From contig JAESUI010000029.1 of the NCBI GenBank assembly GCA_016763135.1, forward strand, positions 1 through 14,965: 14,965 bases of DNA, in the 5' to 3' direction. The position numbers and the translations under genes were made by a program. The notes under the pieces were generated by a model. The model searched no databases, was not told where the DNA came from, and saw nothing but the letters and a program-made list of their open reading frames with translations. Position 1 is the stretch's first letter, and each line of letters starts with the position of its first letter. This document shows positions 7,069 to 14,108 of the stretch, piece after piece. Origin of the DNA: Flavobacteriales bacterium. GTDB lineage: Bacteria; Bacteroidota; Bacteroidia; Flavobacteriales_E; Vicingaceae.

Positions 7069-8064
7069 TTAAGAATTGTAGGCCCATTTCATATAAATGG
7101 ATCCCCAAGTAAACCCACCTCCAAAAGCAGCAATAATAATATTATCTCCTTTTTTTAATTGGTTTTCCCATTCCCATAAGCATAATGGAATTGTTCCAGA
7201 TGTCGTATTTCCATATTTCTCAATGTTCAGCATTACTTTCTCATCACTCACCCCCATTCTTCTTGCCGTAGCATCAATTATTCTTTTATTTGCTTGGTGA
7301 GGAACTAACCAAGCAATATCATCTGCAGAAAGATTATTATTCTTCATTATTTCAGCTGACACATCAGCCATTTTGGTAACCGCAAACTTAAATACCACCT
7401 TCCCATCTTGACGAGCATAATGCTCTCTTGCATCAATTGTTTCATGAGTTGGAGGATAAGCTGAGCCTCCTGCTTTTTGAGCTAAATATTTTGCTCCTGA
7501 ACCATCACTCCTTAAGATTGAATCTTGAACTCCCAAACCTTCTTCATTTGGCTCTAATAAAACAGCTCCACCTCCATCTCCAAAAATGATACAAGTTGCT
7601 CTATCTGTATAGTCAACAATTGCAGACATTTTATCAACTCCTACTATCACCACTTTTTTATGAGAACCTGATTCTATATACTTAGAACCTGTTACTAATC
7701 CATAAATAAATCCAGAACAAGCAGCATTTAAATCAAAGCCAAAAGCATTTATTGCTCCTACTTTATCTGTAATAATATTAGCTGTTGCTGGAAAAATATG
7801 GTCTGCAGTTACTGTGCAACAAATTAATAAGTCAATTTCTTCTGGAGAAATCCCTCTTTTTTTACACAATCCTCTTACTGCTTCAGCGCCCATTACTGAC
7901 ACTCCATTTCCTTCTCCTTTAAGTATTCTTCGTTCTTTTATTCCGGTTCTGGAAGTAATCCACTCATCAGTGGTTTCTATCATTGTTTCTAACTCTTTGT
8001 TATCTAAAACGTAGTCAGGAACATATCCATTAACCGCTGTAATTGCTGCAGTAATTTTACTCAT
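7069..8064 (-). CDS. fabH: Beta-ketoacyl-ACP synthase III
   Basis: Condenses an acyl-CoA primer with malonyl-ACP to start each round of type II fatty-acid synthesis; primer choice (acetyl or branched) cannot be read by eye. The 331-residue protein carries the full Cys-His-Asn triad: Cys116 in LNAACSGF, His256 in VPHQANKRI and Asn286 in YGNTTSG. It also has the N-terminal DEWITSRTGIKERR (33-46) and the C-terminal AFGGGFTWGS (313-322) typical of FabH. It is the first gene of the fabH-accB-accC unit. A strong terminator lies between it and rpmF, so it needs its own promoter in 8065-8130. The best partial match there is TACCTTCG (8098-8091, minus strand), without a convincing -33 element. plsX, which sits between rpmF and fabH in E. 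coli, is absent here. Confidence 0.97.
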   Translation of the reverse strand: MSKITAAITAVNGYVPDYVLDNKELETMIETTDEWITSRTGIKERRILKGEGNGVSVMGAEAVRGLCKKRGISPEEIDLLICCTVTADHIFPATANIITDKVGAINAFGFDLNAACSGFIYGLVTGSKYIESGSHKKVVIVGVDKMSAIVDYTDRATCIIFGDGGGAVLLEPNEEGLGVQDSILRSDGSGAKYLAQKAGGSAYPPTHETIDAREHYARQDGKVVFKFAVTKMADVSAEIMKNNNLSADDIAWLVPHQANKRIIDATARRMGVSDEKVMLNIEKYGNTTSGTIPLCLWEWENQLKKGDNIIIAAFGGGFTWGSIYMKWAYNS

Positions 8065-8130
8065 AGTTCTTTATTAGCAATATGAACAAACGAAGGTAAA
8101 AAATATATCGAATGAATGGTCATATAAAAC

Positions 8131-8171
8131 AAAAAACTTACCGATTCAGATTGCTGAACCAATAAGTTTTT
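8131..8171 (-). terminator. Rho-independent terminator after rpmF
   Basis: On the minus strand an 18-bp stem (8171-8154 with 8149-8132) closes a four-base loop CAAT. Every position pairs, three of them as G-U wobbles, and a run of T follows on the minus strand (8136-8131). The outer nine base pairs double as A- and U-tracts. It lies 24 nt after the rpmF stop and separates DUF177-rpmF from fabH-accB-accC. Confidence 0.88.
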
Positions 8172-8194
8172 ATTCGTTTTTTTACCTATAAAAA

Positions 8195-8380
8195 TTATAG
8201 TGCTATTTCTTTTTCTATAGCTTGTTTTCCTCTGTAGAATCCACATTCTCCACAAACTCTGTGATATAATGTTGGAGCTCCACAATTAGAACAGTTCGCC
8301 AATGTTGGCGCTACAGCTTTATAGTGAGTTCTTCTCTTTCTTCTTCTTTGTGTTGAGATTCTTCGTTTAGGATGTGCCAT
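8195..8380 (-). CDS. rpmF: 50S ribosomal protein L32
   Basis: Small structural protein of the large ribosomal subunit. The 61-residue product begins MAHPKRRISTQRRRKRRTHY, the characteristic very basic L32 N-terminus. It then has a zinc ribbon with two Cys pairs, CSNC (about residues 30-33) and CGEC (about 43-46), in the order expected for the zinc-binding form. The tail FYRGKQAIE is also typical. It follows DUF177 by 2 bp (8381-8382), so the two are surely co-transcribed, and a strong hairpin terminator follows it. The DUF177-rpmF pairing is conserved across bacteria. Confidence 0.97.
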   Translation of the reverse strand: MAHPKRRISTQRRRKRRTHYKAVAPTLANCSNCGAPTLYHRVCGECGFYRGKQAIEKEIAL

Positions 8381-8382
8381 TT

Positions 8383-8901
8383 TTATTTATTTTTATTCAA
8401 ATTTATACCTTTTAATGTTGACCACCTTGGGTCTTCATTAATATCTTCTTTTTGTTCTATTCTTTCAAGTTTATCAATCACATTCTGATTGCATAATCCT
8501 TCGAAATGCACTCTTTTTTGAGGGAGATTTACGTTTATAAATTCGTAAATATATTTAGCTACATTTATTTCATGTTCATGTATTGGAAGCATTAAAATTT
8601 CGTCTGTTTCATCATATTCTTCATTTCCAAACTTCACAATTAATTTCTCTTCACCATCTACATCTACATCTGCATCATCCAAACACCGATCGCAAGGAAC
8701 AGTAATTGTTCCTGTAAAATTAAACGTTAGCAACATTATAGTTGATTGCTTTTCGAATTCCAAATCTATCTTAAAAGATGATTTTTTAAACTCAAAACAA
8801 TCAAATTCCTCAAAGAACGCGTTATCCACATCAAACTCATAAAAATGAGTTCCTTGTTTCAACCCTTCAAACTTAATTATATATTCACTTAAACTTCTCA
8901 A
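8383..8901 (-). CDS. YceD/DUF177 family protein, TTG start
   Basis: Member of the YceD/DUF177 family found upstream of rpmF in very many bacteria; it has been linked to 23S rRNA accumulation and ribosome biogenesis (family knowledge, biochemistry unclear). The 172-residue product has the diagnostic CDRC pair (Cys70, Cys73) in VPCDRCLDD, an acidic middle region and the C-terminal DPRWSTLKG (157-165), which is the family's closing motif. The start is TTG at 8901-8899. Upstream in the same frame there is no ATG before a stop, and the family N-terminus (short leader, then a segment like EYIIKFEGLKQG and DNAFFEEF) begins at this point. A consensus promoter lies about 25 nt upstream. The product has an acidic character unlike the neighbouring basic L32. 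Confidence 0.93.
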   Translation of the reverse strand: MRSLSEYIIKFEGLKQGTHFYEFDVDNAFFEEFDCFEFKKSSFKIDLEFEKQSTIMLLTFNFTGTITVPCDRCLDDADVDVDGEEKLIVKFGNEEYDETDEILMLPIHEHEINVAKYIYEFINVNLPQKRVHFEGLCNQNVIDKLERIEQKEDINEDPRWSTLKGINLNKNK

Positions 8902-8926
8902 AATCCACTTTTTAAGTGAAAGTTCG

Positions 8927-8956
8927 CAAAGGTATGAATTTATTCAATACTGCAAA
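8927..8956 (-). promoter_or_regulatory. Promoter for DUF177-rpmF (perfect -7 box)
   Basis: On the minus strand TTTG (8956-8953) and TACCTTTG (8934-8927) are separated by 18 nt. The -7 octamer matches the Bacteroidota consensus TAnnTTTG at every defined position. The predicted start of transcription is near 8920, about 20 nt before the TTG start codon. This is the best promoter match seen in the window, placed exactly where the operon needs one, in the divergent gap with the OmpA-like gene. Confidence 0.65.
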
Positions 8957-9076
8957 AAAACGCATCCTTTTTTTAATGCTAAAACGGTTTTTAATAATTG
9001 GATGTTTATAAATAACCCTTACCCCTTAATAACACTGCAATATTAAAGGATATTATTGTCTCTTAAAACAGTTATA

Positions 9077-10084
9077 ATGGCTACAAAAAAACACTATATA
9101 ATTTATGCTTTGATGGTTAGCATGCTTTTTTCGTGCATTCCAGCAAAAAAGTATGAGGAATTAAAGGCAAGACAACAGGCTTGTAGAGATGAAAATTCTG
9201 CATTAAAAACTCTTAACCAAGATTTAGAAGAACAAAATAATGAGTTGAAGGCCTCAATTGAAATGATTCAAAAACAGCGAAGTCAGTTTCAAAGCGATTT
9301 AGCAGAGTCGAAAATTGACCTTCTAACCATGAACAATAATTATGACAACCTAAAAGAAACATATCGTTTGCTTACGGATAAAAACAACAAGCAATCTTCC
9401 AAAAACAAATCTGCGACTGACAAACTAATGACTCAATTGCAGCAAACTCAAGTTGATTTGCAAAATCAAGAAGATGCTTTGCGTGCTTTAGAAACTTCTT
9501 TATTTAAAAAAGAAGCTGACTTAAAAAAATTGTCTGCTGATTTAAAATCTCGTGAAACACGAGTGAATGAGCTTGAAGCGATGATTAATAAAAAAGATGA
9601 AGCTCTAGCAAACCTTAAAAAGAAAGTAAAGAAAGCACTACTTGGATTCGAAAACAACGGATTAACCATCGAACAAAAAAATGGAAAAGTATATGTTTCA
9701 TTAGATGAAAGTTTATTGTTTGCTTCTGGAAGCTATAAAGTTGGAGGTAAGGGAACAGACGTACTTAAAAAATTAGCTAAAGCACTAGAAGGAAGTTCTG
9801 AGATAGATATAGTTGTTGAAGGACATACTGACAATGTTCCCTTAAAGAGCAAAGGAGACATTGAAGACAATTGGGATTTAAGTGTGAAAAGAGCTACTGC
9901 AGTAGTGAAAATTATTACTAAAAACAGTAATGTAAGTCCTAAACGTTTAACCGCTGCCGGTAGAGGTGAGTACTTACCGTTAGATTTGTCAAATACAGTT
10001 GAAGGAAGAAAGAAAAACAGGAGAATTGAAGTGATTTTAACTCCTAAGTTAGATGAGTTATTTGAGTTGTTGGAGAACAATTAA
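9077..10084 (+). CDS. OmpA-like lipoprotein with long coiled coil
   Basis: Predicted envelope lipoprotein that anchors to peptidoglycan. From the ATG at 9077 the product has 335 residues. Residues 1-19 are a lipoprotein signal peptide with lipobox LFSC (Cys20 would be lipidated). A heptad-like Leu/Lys/Glu/Gln-rich stretch predicted as coiled coil spans about 25-188. The C-terminal OmpA/MotB domain (about 205-323) contains EGHTDNVPL (from 248) and NRRIEV (314-319), the motifs that grip diaminopimelate. A TTG seven codons upstream (9056) is in frame, but the ATG gives a normal signal peptide, so it is preferred. It is the first gene on the + side of a divergent gap; no clear promoter was recognised for it. 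A hairpin terminator follows at 10192-10219. Its partner and exact role are unknown; it lacks the outer-membrane beta barrel of classical OmpA. Confidence 0.92.
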   Translation: MATKKHYIIYALMVSMLFSCIPAKKYEELKARQQACRDENSALKTLNQDLEEQNNELKASIEMIQKQRSQFQSDLAESKIDLLTMNNNYDNLKETYRLLTDKNNKQSSKNKSATDKLMTQLQQTQVDLQNQEDALRALETSLFKKEADLKKLSADLKSRETRVNELEAMINKKDEALANLKKKVKKALLGFENNGLTIEQKNGKVYVSLDESLLFASGSYKVGGKGTDVLKKLAKALEGSSEIDIVVEGHTDNVPLKSKGDIEDNWDLSVKRATAVVKIITKNSNVSPKRLTAAGRGEYLPLDLSNTVEGRKKNRRIEVILTPKLDELFELLENN

Positions 10085-10229
10085 CCCTCAAAAATTAGTC
10101 TAATATTTTCTAAACTTGTTTCAGAACCAAAAACAGTTATTACATCTCCTACTCTTAAACAAATATAAATTGTTATATTTAAATGCAAGATAATTAAGGC
10201 CTCCTTAATTTCTTTTTTTATTGCGTTTT
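10081..10229 (-). pseudogene. Possible remnant of a TrkA-C/RCK-C domain gene end
   Basis: On the minus strand there is a stop-free frame of about 48 codons that ends in a TAA at 10083-10081, overlapping the stop codon of the OmpA-like gene. Its last 25 residues (10158-10084) read LRVGDVITVFG, then SETSLENIRLIFEG. This resembles the closing strand-turn-helix of TrkA-C (RCK-C) regulatory domains, which typically run L-x-x-G-D-x-(I/L)-x-V-x-G, a spacer, then L-x-x-(I/L). There is no ATG and the upstream part is AT-rich without a family pattern, so it is read as a decayed 3' end of a lost transporter or channel gene convergent with the OmpA-like gene. The resemblance is by eye only; chance is possible for so short a match. 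Confidence 0.4.
10192..10219 (+). terminator. Probable terminator after the OmpA-like gene
   Basis: AATTAAGG (10192-10199) pairs with CCTTAATT (10203-10210) around a three-base loop, followed by TC and seven T (10213-10219). The stem is short but perfect. It ends 18 nt before the sulP ATG, so it lies in the sulP leader and could also modulate sulP expression. Confidence 0.5.
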
Positions 10230-10237
10230 ACAAATAA

Positions 10238-11848
10238 ATGAGTATAGATTCTAAAATACCATCTACTGGTTTTAAAGGCCTAAGAGAGAATTGGCGCAAC
10301 GATCTAATCGCTGCATTTAGTGTTGCTTTGGTCGCGTTGCCACTGGCTTTAGGGATAGCTATAGCTTCTGGCATGGAGCCCATGGCTGGTGTATTGTCAG
10401 CTATTATTGGAGGTGTTGTAACTACTTTTTTAAGAGGAGGCCATATTGCTATTAACGGTCCTGCCGCTGGCTTAATTGCCGTTATTTTAGGAGGAATAGC
10501 AGTTTTAGATGATGGGTCAGGGCATGCCATTCATTATGTGTTAGCTGCCATTGTTGTTTCTGGGGGAATTCAAGTAATATTTGGGTTATTAAAAATGGGA
10601 CGATTGGCTTACCTATTTCCTTCCTCAGTAATACACGGTATTTTGGCAGCAATTGGAATAATTATTTTCTCTAAGCAAATGCACGTTGCATTAGGAACTG
10701 AATCCAATGCAGATTCAACACTTGGCGTTTTAATTAACATTTTCCATCAGCTTCCCAATGTCAATCCTTTTGTGGCAATTATATCAATTACTGGATTATT
10801 ATTACTTATGTTTTATGGAAGGATTAATAACAGGCTTTTTCACTTTTTACCTGCACCTATGTGGGTTTTATTGATATCAATTCCATTTGTATACCTCTTT
10901 AATTTTCTCGAACCGCATTCAATGGATTTTTTTGGTAAAAGCTTTGATATTGGGCCAGAGTTCTTGCTAAAAATTCCTGATAATCCATTAGACTGTATCA
11001 TCTATCCTGATTTTTCAAAAATCAACACCCTCCCTTTTTGGCTAACAGTGATGTCCATAACCATTATAGCTTCGGTTGAAACATTGGCAAGTGCTAAAGC
11101 TGTAGATAATCTAGATCCTTATAAACGAAACACTAATTTTAATAAAGACTTAATTGGTGTTGGCGTGAGCACGATGGTATCAGGGGCACTTGGTGGCTTG
11201 CCCATTATAACTGTAATTGTAAGGAGTACAGTAAATGTTCACCACAACGCCAAAACCAAATGGTCCAATTTTTATCACGGAATATTATTAATCATTTGTA
11301 TTATCCTGTTGGCCCCAGTTTTACAAAAAGTTCCTTTAGCTGCTTTGGCAATCATACTCGTATATACTGGTTATAAATTGGCCTCCCCTAAAGTTCTAAA
11401 ACATATTTATGATCAAGGAATAGAACAACTTTTCATATTCATGACCACCATTATAGTTACATTACAATCGAATTTATTGTACGGAATAATTGCTGGAATT
11501 TTTGCTACGTTAATTCTCCACATGCTGTTGGCTAAAGTTGGTATTAGACGATTTTTTAAGCTAGTTTTTAATGCCAACTCTTCAATAAAAGTCTTAGAGA
11601 ATGGTGTTAATTTGGTTAAATTAATCGGAATTGCCAACTTTATGGCAACTGTGAAATTGAATAAGATGTTAAGTACCATTCCTCAAAAAACCATTGTAGA
11701 AATCGATTTATCACAAACTCGTTTAGTTGATCTAACAGTGATGGAAAACATTATTGAATTTAAACGAATTCACGACAATCAAGGCGGACATGTAACATTA
11801 CTGGACTTGACCAACACAATTCATCGACAGCACATAATAGGGGTTTAA
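10238..11848 (+). CDS. SulP-family inorganic anion transporter
   Basis: Inner-membrane anion transporter of the SulP/SLC26 family; members carry sulfate, bicarbonate or other anions, often with Na+ or H+, and the substrate cannot be assigned here. The 536-residue product has a hydrophilic N-terminus, then a long membrane domain starting NDLIAAFSVALVALPLALGIA (21 onward). It includes INGPAAG (72-78), the family's conserved NGP-type segment, and multiple hydrophobic helices to about residue 440. The last roughly 95 residues form a cytoplasmic STAS-like domain: an IVEIDLSQTRLVD core followed by a helix and HVTLLDL. The ATG at 10238 is the natural start. The next gene begins 2 bp after its stop. 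No carbonic anhydrase gene, a frequent neighbour of bicarbonate-type SulP genes, is adjacent. Confidence 0.93.
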   Translation: MSIDSKIPSTGFKGLRENWRNDLIAAFSVALVALPLALGIAIASGMEPMAGVLSAIIGGVVTTFLRGGHIAINGPAAGLIAVILGGIAVLDDGSGHAIHYVLAAIVVSGGIQVIFGLLKMGRLAYLFPSSVIHGILAAIGIIIFSKQMHVALGTESNADSTLGVLINIFHQLPNVNPFVAIISITGLLLLMFYGRINNRLFHFLPAPMWVLLISIPFVYLFNFLEPHSMDFFGKSFDIGPEFLLKIPDNPLDCIIYPDFSKINTLPFWLTVMSITIIASVETLASAKAVDNLDPYKRNTNFNKDLIGVGVSTMVSGALGGLPIITVIVRSTVNVHHNAKTKWSNFYHGILLIICIILLAPVLQKVPLAALAIILVYTGYKLASPKVLKHIYDQGIEQLFIFMTTIIVTLQSNLLYGIIAGIFATLILHMLLAKVGIRRFFKLVFNANSSIKVLENGVNLVKLIGIANFMATVKLNKMLSTIPQKTIVEIDLSQTRLVDLTVMENIIEFKRIHDNQGGHVTLLDLTNTIHRQHIIGV

Positions 11849-11850
11849 AA

Positions 11851-12492
11851 GTGATTATTGGTCCTGAAAAAAAGAAACCGACCCCCAGACAGTTTCGATT
11901 ACAGAAAATGGCCATTAACAATGGGTGGACTTTTGAGAAAGAAGTAGAATGGAATACCTCTTACTTGCAAAATTTTGACTTTTTTGAAAAAAGACCAATT
12001 GAAAGAAAGAAAAACCGCTTAAAAGGTAGAGATGAAAAGCTTGGCGTACAATGGGAAACTTCTGACATCACGTTCGATGAAGGAGCATTACTCTCTTCTG
12101 AAGTATATAACACGACCGTTCATGTTGTTCGATTGGACCAAAAAATTCCAAAATTCGCAATTGAATGGGAAGGTTTTTTAAGTAAATTCTTTGATCGGGT
12201 AATGTCTTATGCAGGATACGAAGAACTCGGGTTTAAACTTCACACCAAGTTTTCATCTAAGTTTTTAGTTATGGGCGATGATGAAGAAGCACTTAATAAA
12301 TTTTTTACTCCTGAGTTAATCCACTTTTTAGAAAGCAATAAAATTCATCATATCGAAAGTAATGGTGAGGCCTTAATGATTTTCAATTATTTAAGAAATG
12401 CAAGGACCGATGAAATTAAGAAAATGTTATCTTTCACTCAAGACTTATTACAATATATGAATCTTGAAAAAATTCCTGATTCAAAAAAATAA
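11851..12492 (+). CDS. Conserved-looking protein of unknown function behind sulP
   Basis: Not recognised with certainty. The 213-residue product has no signal peptide or membrane segment, so it is probably cytoplasmic. The N-terminus is basic (KKKPTPRQFRLQK) and is followed by AINNGWTFEKE; an Ala-x-x-x-Gly-Trp pattern like this opens several uncharacterised families. The middle (about 140-180) reads FSSKFLVMGDDEEAL, FFTPELIHFLE and IESNGEALMIF. This F-S/F-L-x-x-G-x-D-E-x-A / F-T-P-x-L / G-x-x-L-x-x-(F/Y) layout recalls DUF3137-like proteins, but this is memory, not a search. The start is GTG at 11851, two bases after the sulP stop; an ATG at residue 20 (11908) is an alternative but would remove the N-terminal segment. 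The tight spacing implies co-expression with, and perhaps a role in, SulP function. Confidence 0.8.
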   Translation: MIIGPEKKKPTPRQFRLQKMAINNGWTFEKEVEWNTSYLQNFDFFEKRPIERKKNRLKGRDEKLGVQWETSDITFDEGALLSSEVYNTTVHVVRLDQKIPKFAIEWEGFLSKFFDRVMSYAGYEELGFKLHTKFSSKFLVMGDDEEALNKFFTPELIHFLESNKIHHIESNGEALMIFNYLRNARTDEIKKMLSFTQDLLQYMNLEKIPDSKK

Positions 12493-12537
12493 TGATTGTT
12501 AATAGATCATTTATTGTTTATCTCCTTGACTTTAGAA

Positions 12538-13296
12538 TTACAAAATATTTATCACCTCCTCAATAGAAATCGCTTTCTCTATATTATAATCTCCTATTCT
12601 CGTTCTCACCAATTGAGAAAGGTGTCCTCCTGAATTTAGTTTTTCACCAAAATCTCTGGCAATAGAACGAATATAAGTTCCTTTAGAACAAACTATTCTA
12701 AACTTAAAATGAAGTCCTTTTTCGTAAGGTTTTTCTTGATTAATTTTTGCTTTATTATCATCTTGAATTTCAAACAAGGGAGCTTCACACAACTCAACAT
12801 CAAACGCTGCAATGTTTATGATGTTTGATTTAATTTTCACTTCTTTTCCTTCACGAGCATATTCATAAGCTCTTTTTCCATCAATTTTTTTAGCTGAATG
12901 TATTGGCGCAACTTGTTCTTGTTCTCCAATAAAAGTTTTTGCTGTTTCTTTAATTAATTCTTCTGTAATATGATTTGTTGGATATTCAATATCTACTTCT
13001 TTTTCTAAATCATAACAAGCGGTTGTTCCTCCAAGAGTAATTACTCCTGTATATTCTTTTTCTTGTCCTTGTAATTCATCAATTTTTTTTGTGAATTTCC
13101 CCGTACAAAGAATTAACAAACCTGTTGCTAAAGGATCTAGTGTTCCGGCATGACCAACTTTTATTTTTTTAAGATTGTACTCTTGCCGAATTAACCACCT
13201 CACTTTATTTACCACATCAAAAGAGGTCCAAGTCAATGGCTTATCAATGAGAATTATTTGTCCTATTTGAAATTTATTTGGTGCTTGTTCAGACAT
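12538..13296 (-). CDS. truB: tRNA pseudouridine(55) synthase
   Basis: Converts U55 in the T-loop of tRNAs to pseudouridine. The 252-residue protein has the N-terminal IDKPLTWTSFDVV (17-29) and the catalytic motif VGHAGTLDPLATGLL (47-61) with the nucleophile Asp54. GKFTKK, HSAKKIDGKRAYEYAREG and CSKGTYIRSIARDFG (about 208-222) lie near the active site and RNA-binding face. It is a short form: the C-terminal PUA domain of the E. coli enzyme (314 residues) is missing and the protein ends at EEVINIL. Its ATG overlaps the uppP stop by one base (TAATG), indicating translational coupling. It is the last gene of the ftsX-DUF3098-uppP-truB run and converges with the sulP pair. Confidence 0.97.
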   Translation of the reverse strand: MSEQAPNKFQIGQIILIDKPLTWTSFDVVNKVRWLIRQEYNLKKIKVGHAGTLDPLATGLLILCTGKFTKKIDELQGQEKEYTGVITLGGTTACYDLEKEVDIEYPTNHITEELIKETAKTFIGEQEQVAPIHSAKKIDGKRAYEYAREGKEVKIKSNIINIAAFDVELCEAPLFEIQDDNKAKINQEKPYEKGLHFKFRIVCSKGTYIRSIARDFGEKLNSGGHLSQLVRTRIGDYNIEKAISIEEVINIL

Positions 13297-14087
13297 TAAA
13301 CTAGAGAATAAACAATAGCAGCAACACCAACAACTAAACAGTAATAAGCAAAGTATCTCAGTTTACTTTTCTTCACCAATTTAATCATCCAAGTACATGC
13401 CAATATTCCTGTTAAGAATGCAGCTATAAAACCAGCTCCATAATTTAGCATTGACCCATCAATTACATCAAAAGCGCCATCTAAAACATCTTTAGCCATC
13501 TTCCCTAAAATAAGTGGCACCACCATTAAGAATGAAAAACGAGCTGCTTTCTCTCTATCAATTCCCAATAAAACTGAAGTGGATATTGTTGCTCCTGAAC
13601 GAGAAATTCCAGGAAGGATTGCTATTGCCTGAGAAATACCAATCAAAATTGCTTGAAGCACTCCTACTTTCTTATCAGTGTTTTTCGCCTTATCAGCAAA
13701 AATTAAAAGAACAGCTGTAACCAATAACATTGAACCAACCAACAGCACTTTACCTCCAAAAAAAGTTTCTATTTCATCATTAAATAAAACTCCAATAACA
13801 GCCGCAGGAATCATAGAAACAACAATGCTTAATGAAAATTTAAATTCATCATTATTCTTAAACTGTAACAGTCCTTTAAATAAATCAACAATGTCTTTTC
13901 GGAAAACTACAATGGTACTTAATGCCGTTGCTCCATGCAAAACAACTGTCATTAACATACTTTCTTCTGGTAAAGAATTATCGCCTAATATAACTTTAGC
14001 TAATTCTAAATGACCGCTACTACTTACAGGTAGAAACTCTGTTAATCCCTGAATTATTCCTAAAATAATAGCCTCTAATACAGACAT
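13296..14087 (-). CDS. uppP: Undecaprenyl-diphosphatase (BacA/UppP type)
   Basis: Integral inner-membrane phosphatase that removes a phosphate from undecaprenyl diphosphate, recycling the lipid carrier for peptidoglycan and surface polysaccharides; overproduction gives bacitracin resistance in E. coli (family knowledge). The 263-residue product is almost wholly hydrophobic helices. It carries both signatures: QGLTEFLPVSSSGHL (13-27, the (E/Q)xxxE element being Gln13 and Glu17) and PGISRSGAT (159-167) with the catalytic Arg163. Length matches the family. It starts at the ATG at 14087, 21 bp after DUF3098, and its stop overlaps the truB start. Confidence 0.97.
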   Translation of the reverse strand: MSVLEAIILGIIQGLTEFLPVSSSGHLELAKVILGDNSLPEESMLMTVVLHGATALSTIVVFRKDIVDLFKGLLQFKNNDEFKFSLSIVVSMIPAAVIGVLFNDEIETFFGGKVLLVGSMLLVTAVLLIFADKAKNTDKKVGVLQAILIGISQAIAILPGISRSGATISTSVLLGIDREKAARFSFLMVVPLILGKMAKDVLDGAFDVIDGSMLNYGAGFIAAFLTGILACTWMIKLVKKSKLRYFAYYCLVVGVAAIVYSLV

Positions 14088-14108
14088 GAAATGCTTTGGA
14101 AATTATAT

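Noticed and set aside
8061..8285. 74-codon minus-strand frame overlapping rpmF and the gap to fabH
   Set aside because: It is out of frame with rpmF, runs through the terminator hairpin and has no recognisable domain.
9056..9076. Upstream TTG start for the OmpA-like gene
   Set aside because: The ATG at 9077 gives a normal-length lipoprotein signal peptide with lipobox LFSC at residues 17-20; the seven extra residues are not needed.
9733..10080. 115-codon open frame on the minus strand inside the OmpA-like gene
   Set aside because: It mirrors the Lys/Glu-rich OmpA domain in the opposite strand and gives a low-complexity Ser/Leu/Phe peptide with no family pattern; the + strand gene is clear.
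10161..10180. Palindrome AAATATAA / TTATATTT upstream of sulP as an operator
   Set aside because: It is entirely A/T pairs, so likely by chance at this base composition, and it falls within the possible gene remnant.
12488..12515. Hairpin AATGAT/ATCATT in the gap between the sulP-associated gene and truB as a bidirectional terminator
   Set aside because: The stem is six A/T-rich pairs with a nine-base loop and a bulge, and there is no clear T-run; too weak to call in AT-rich DNA.
13678..14013. 111-codon open frame on the + strand inside uppP
   Set aside because: It is antisense to uppP, whose two signature motifs are intact; the peptide is Ser/Thr/Asn-rich with no motif.
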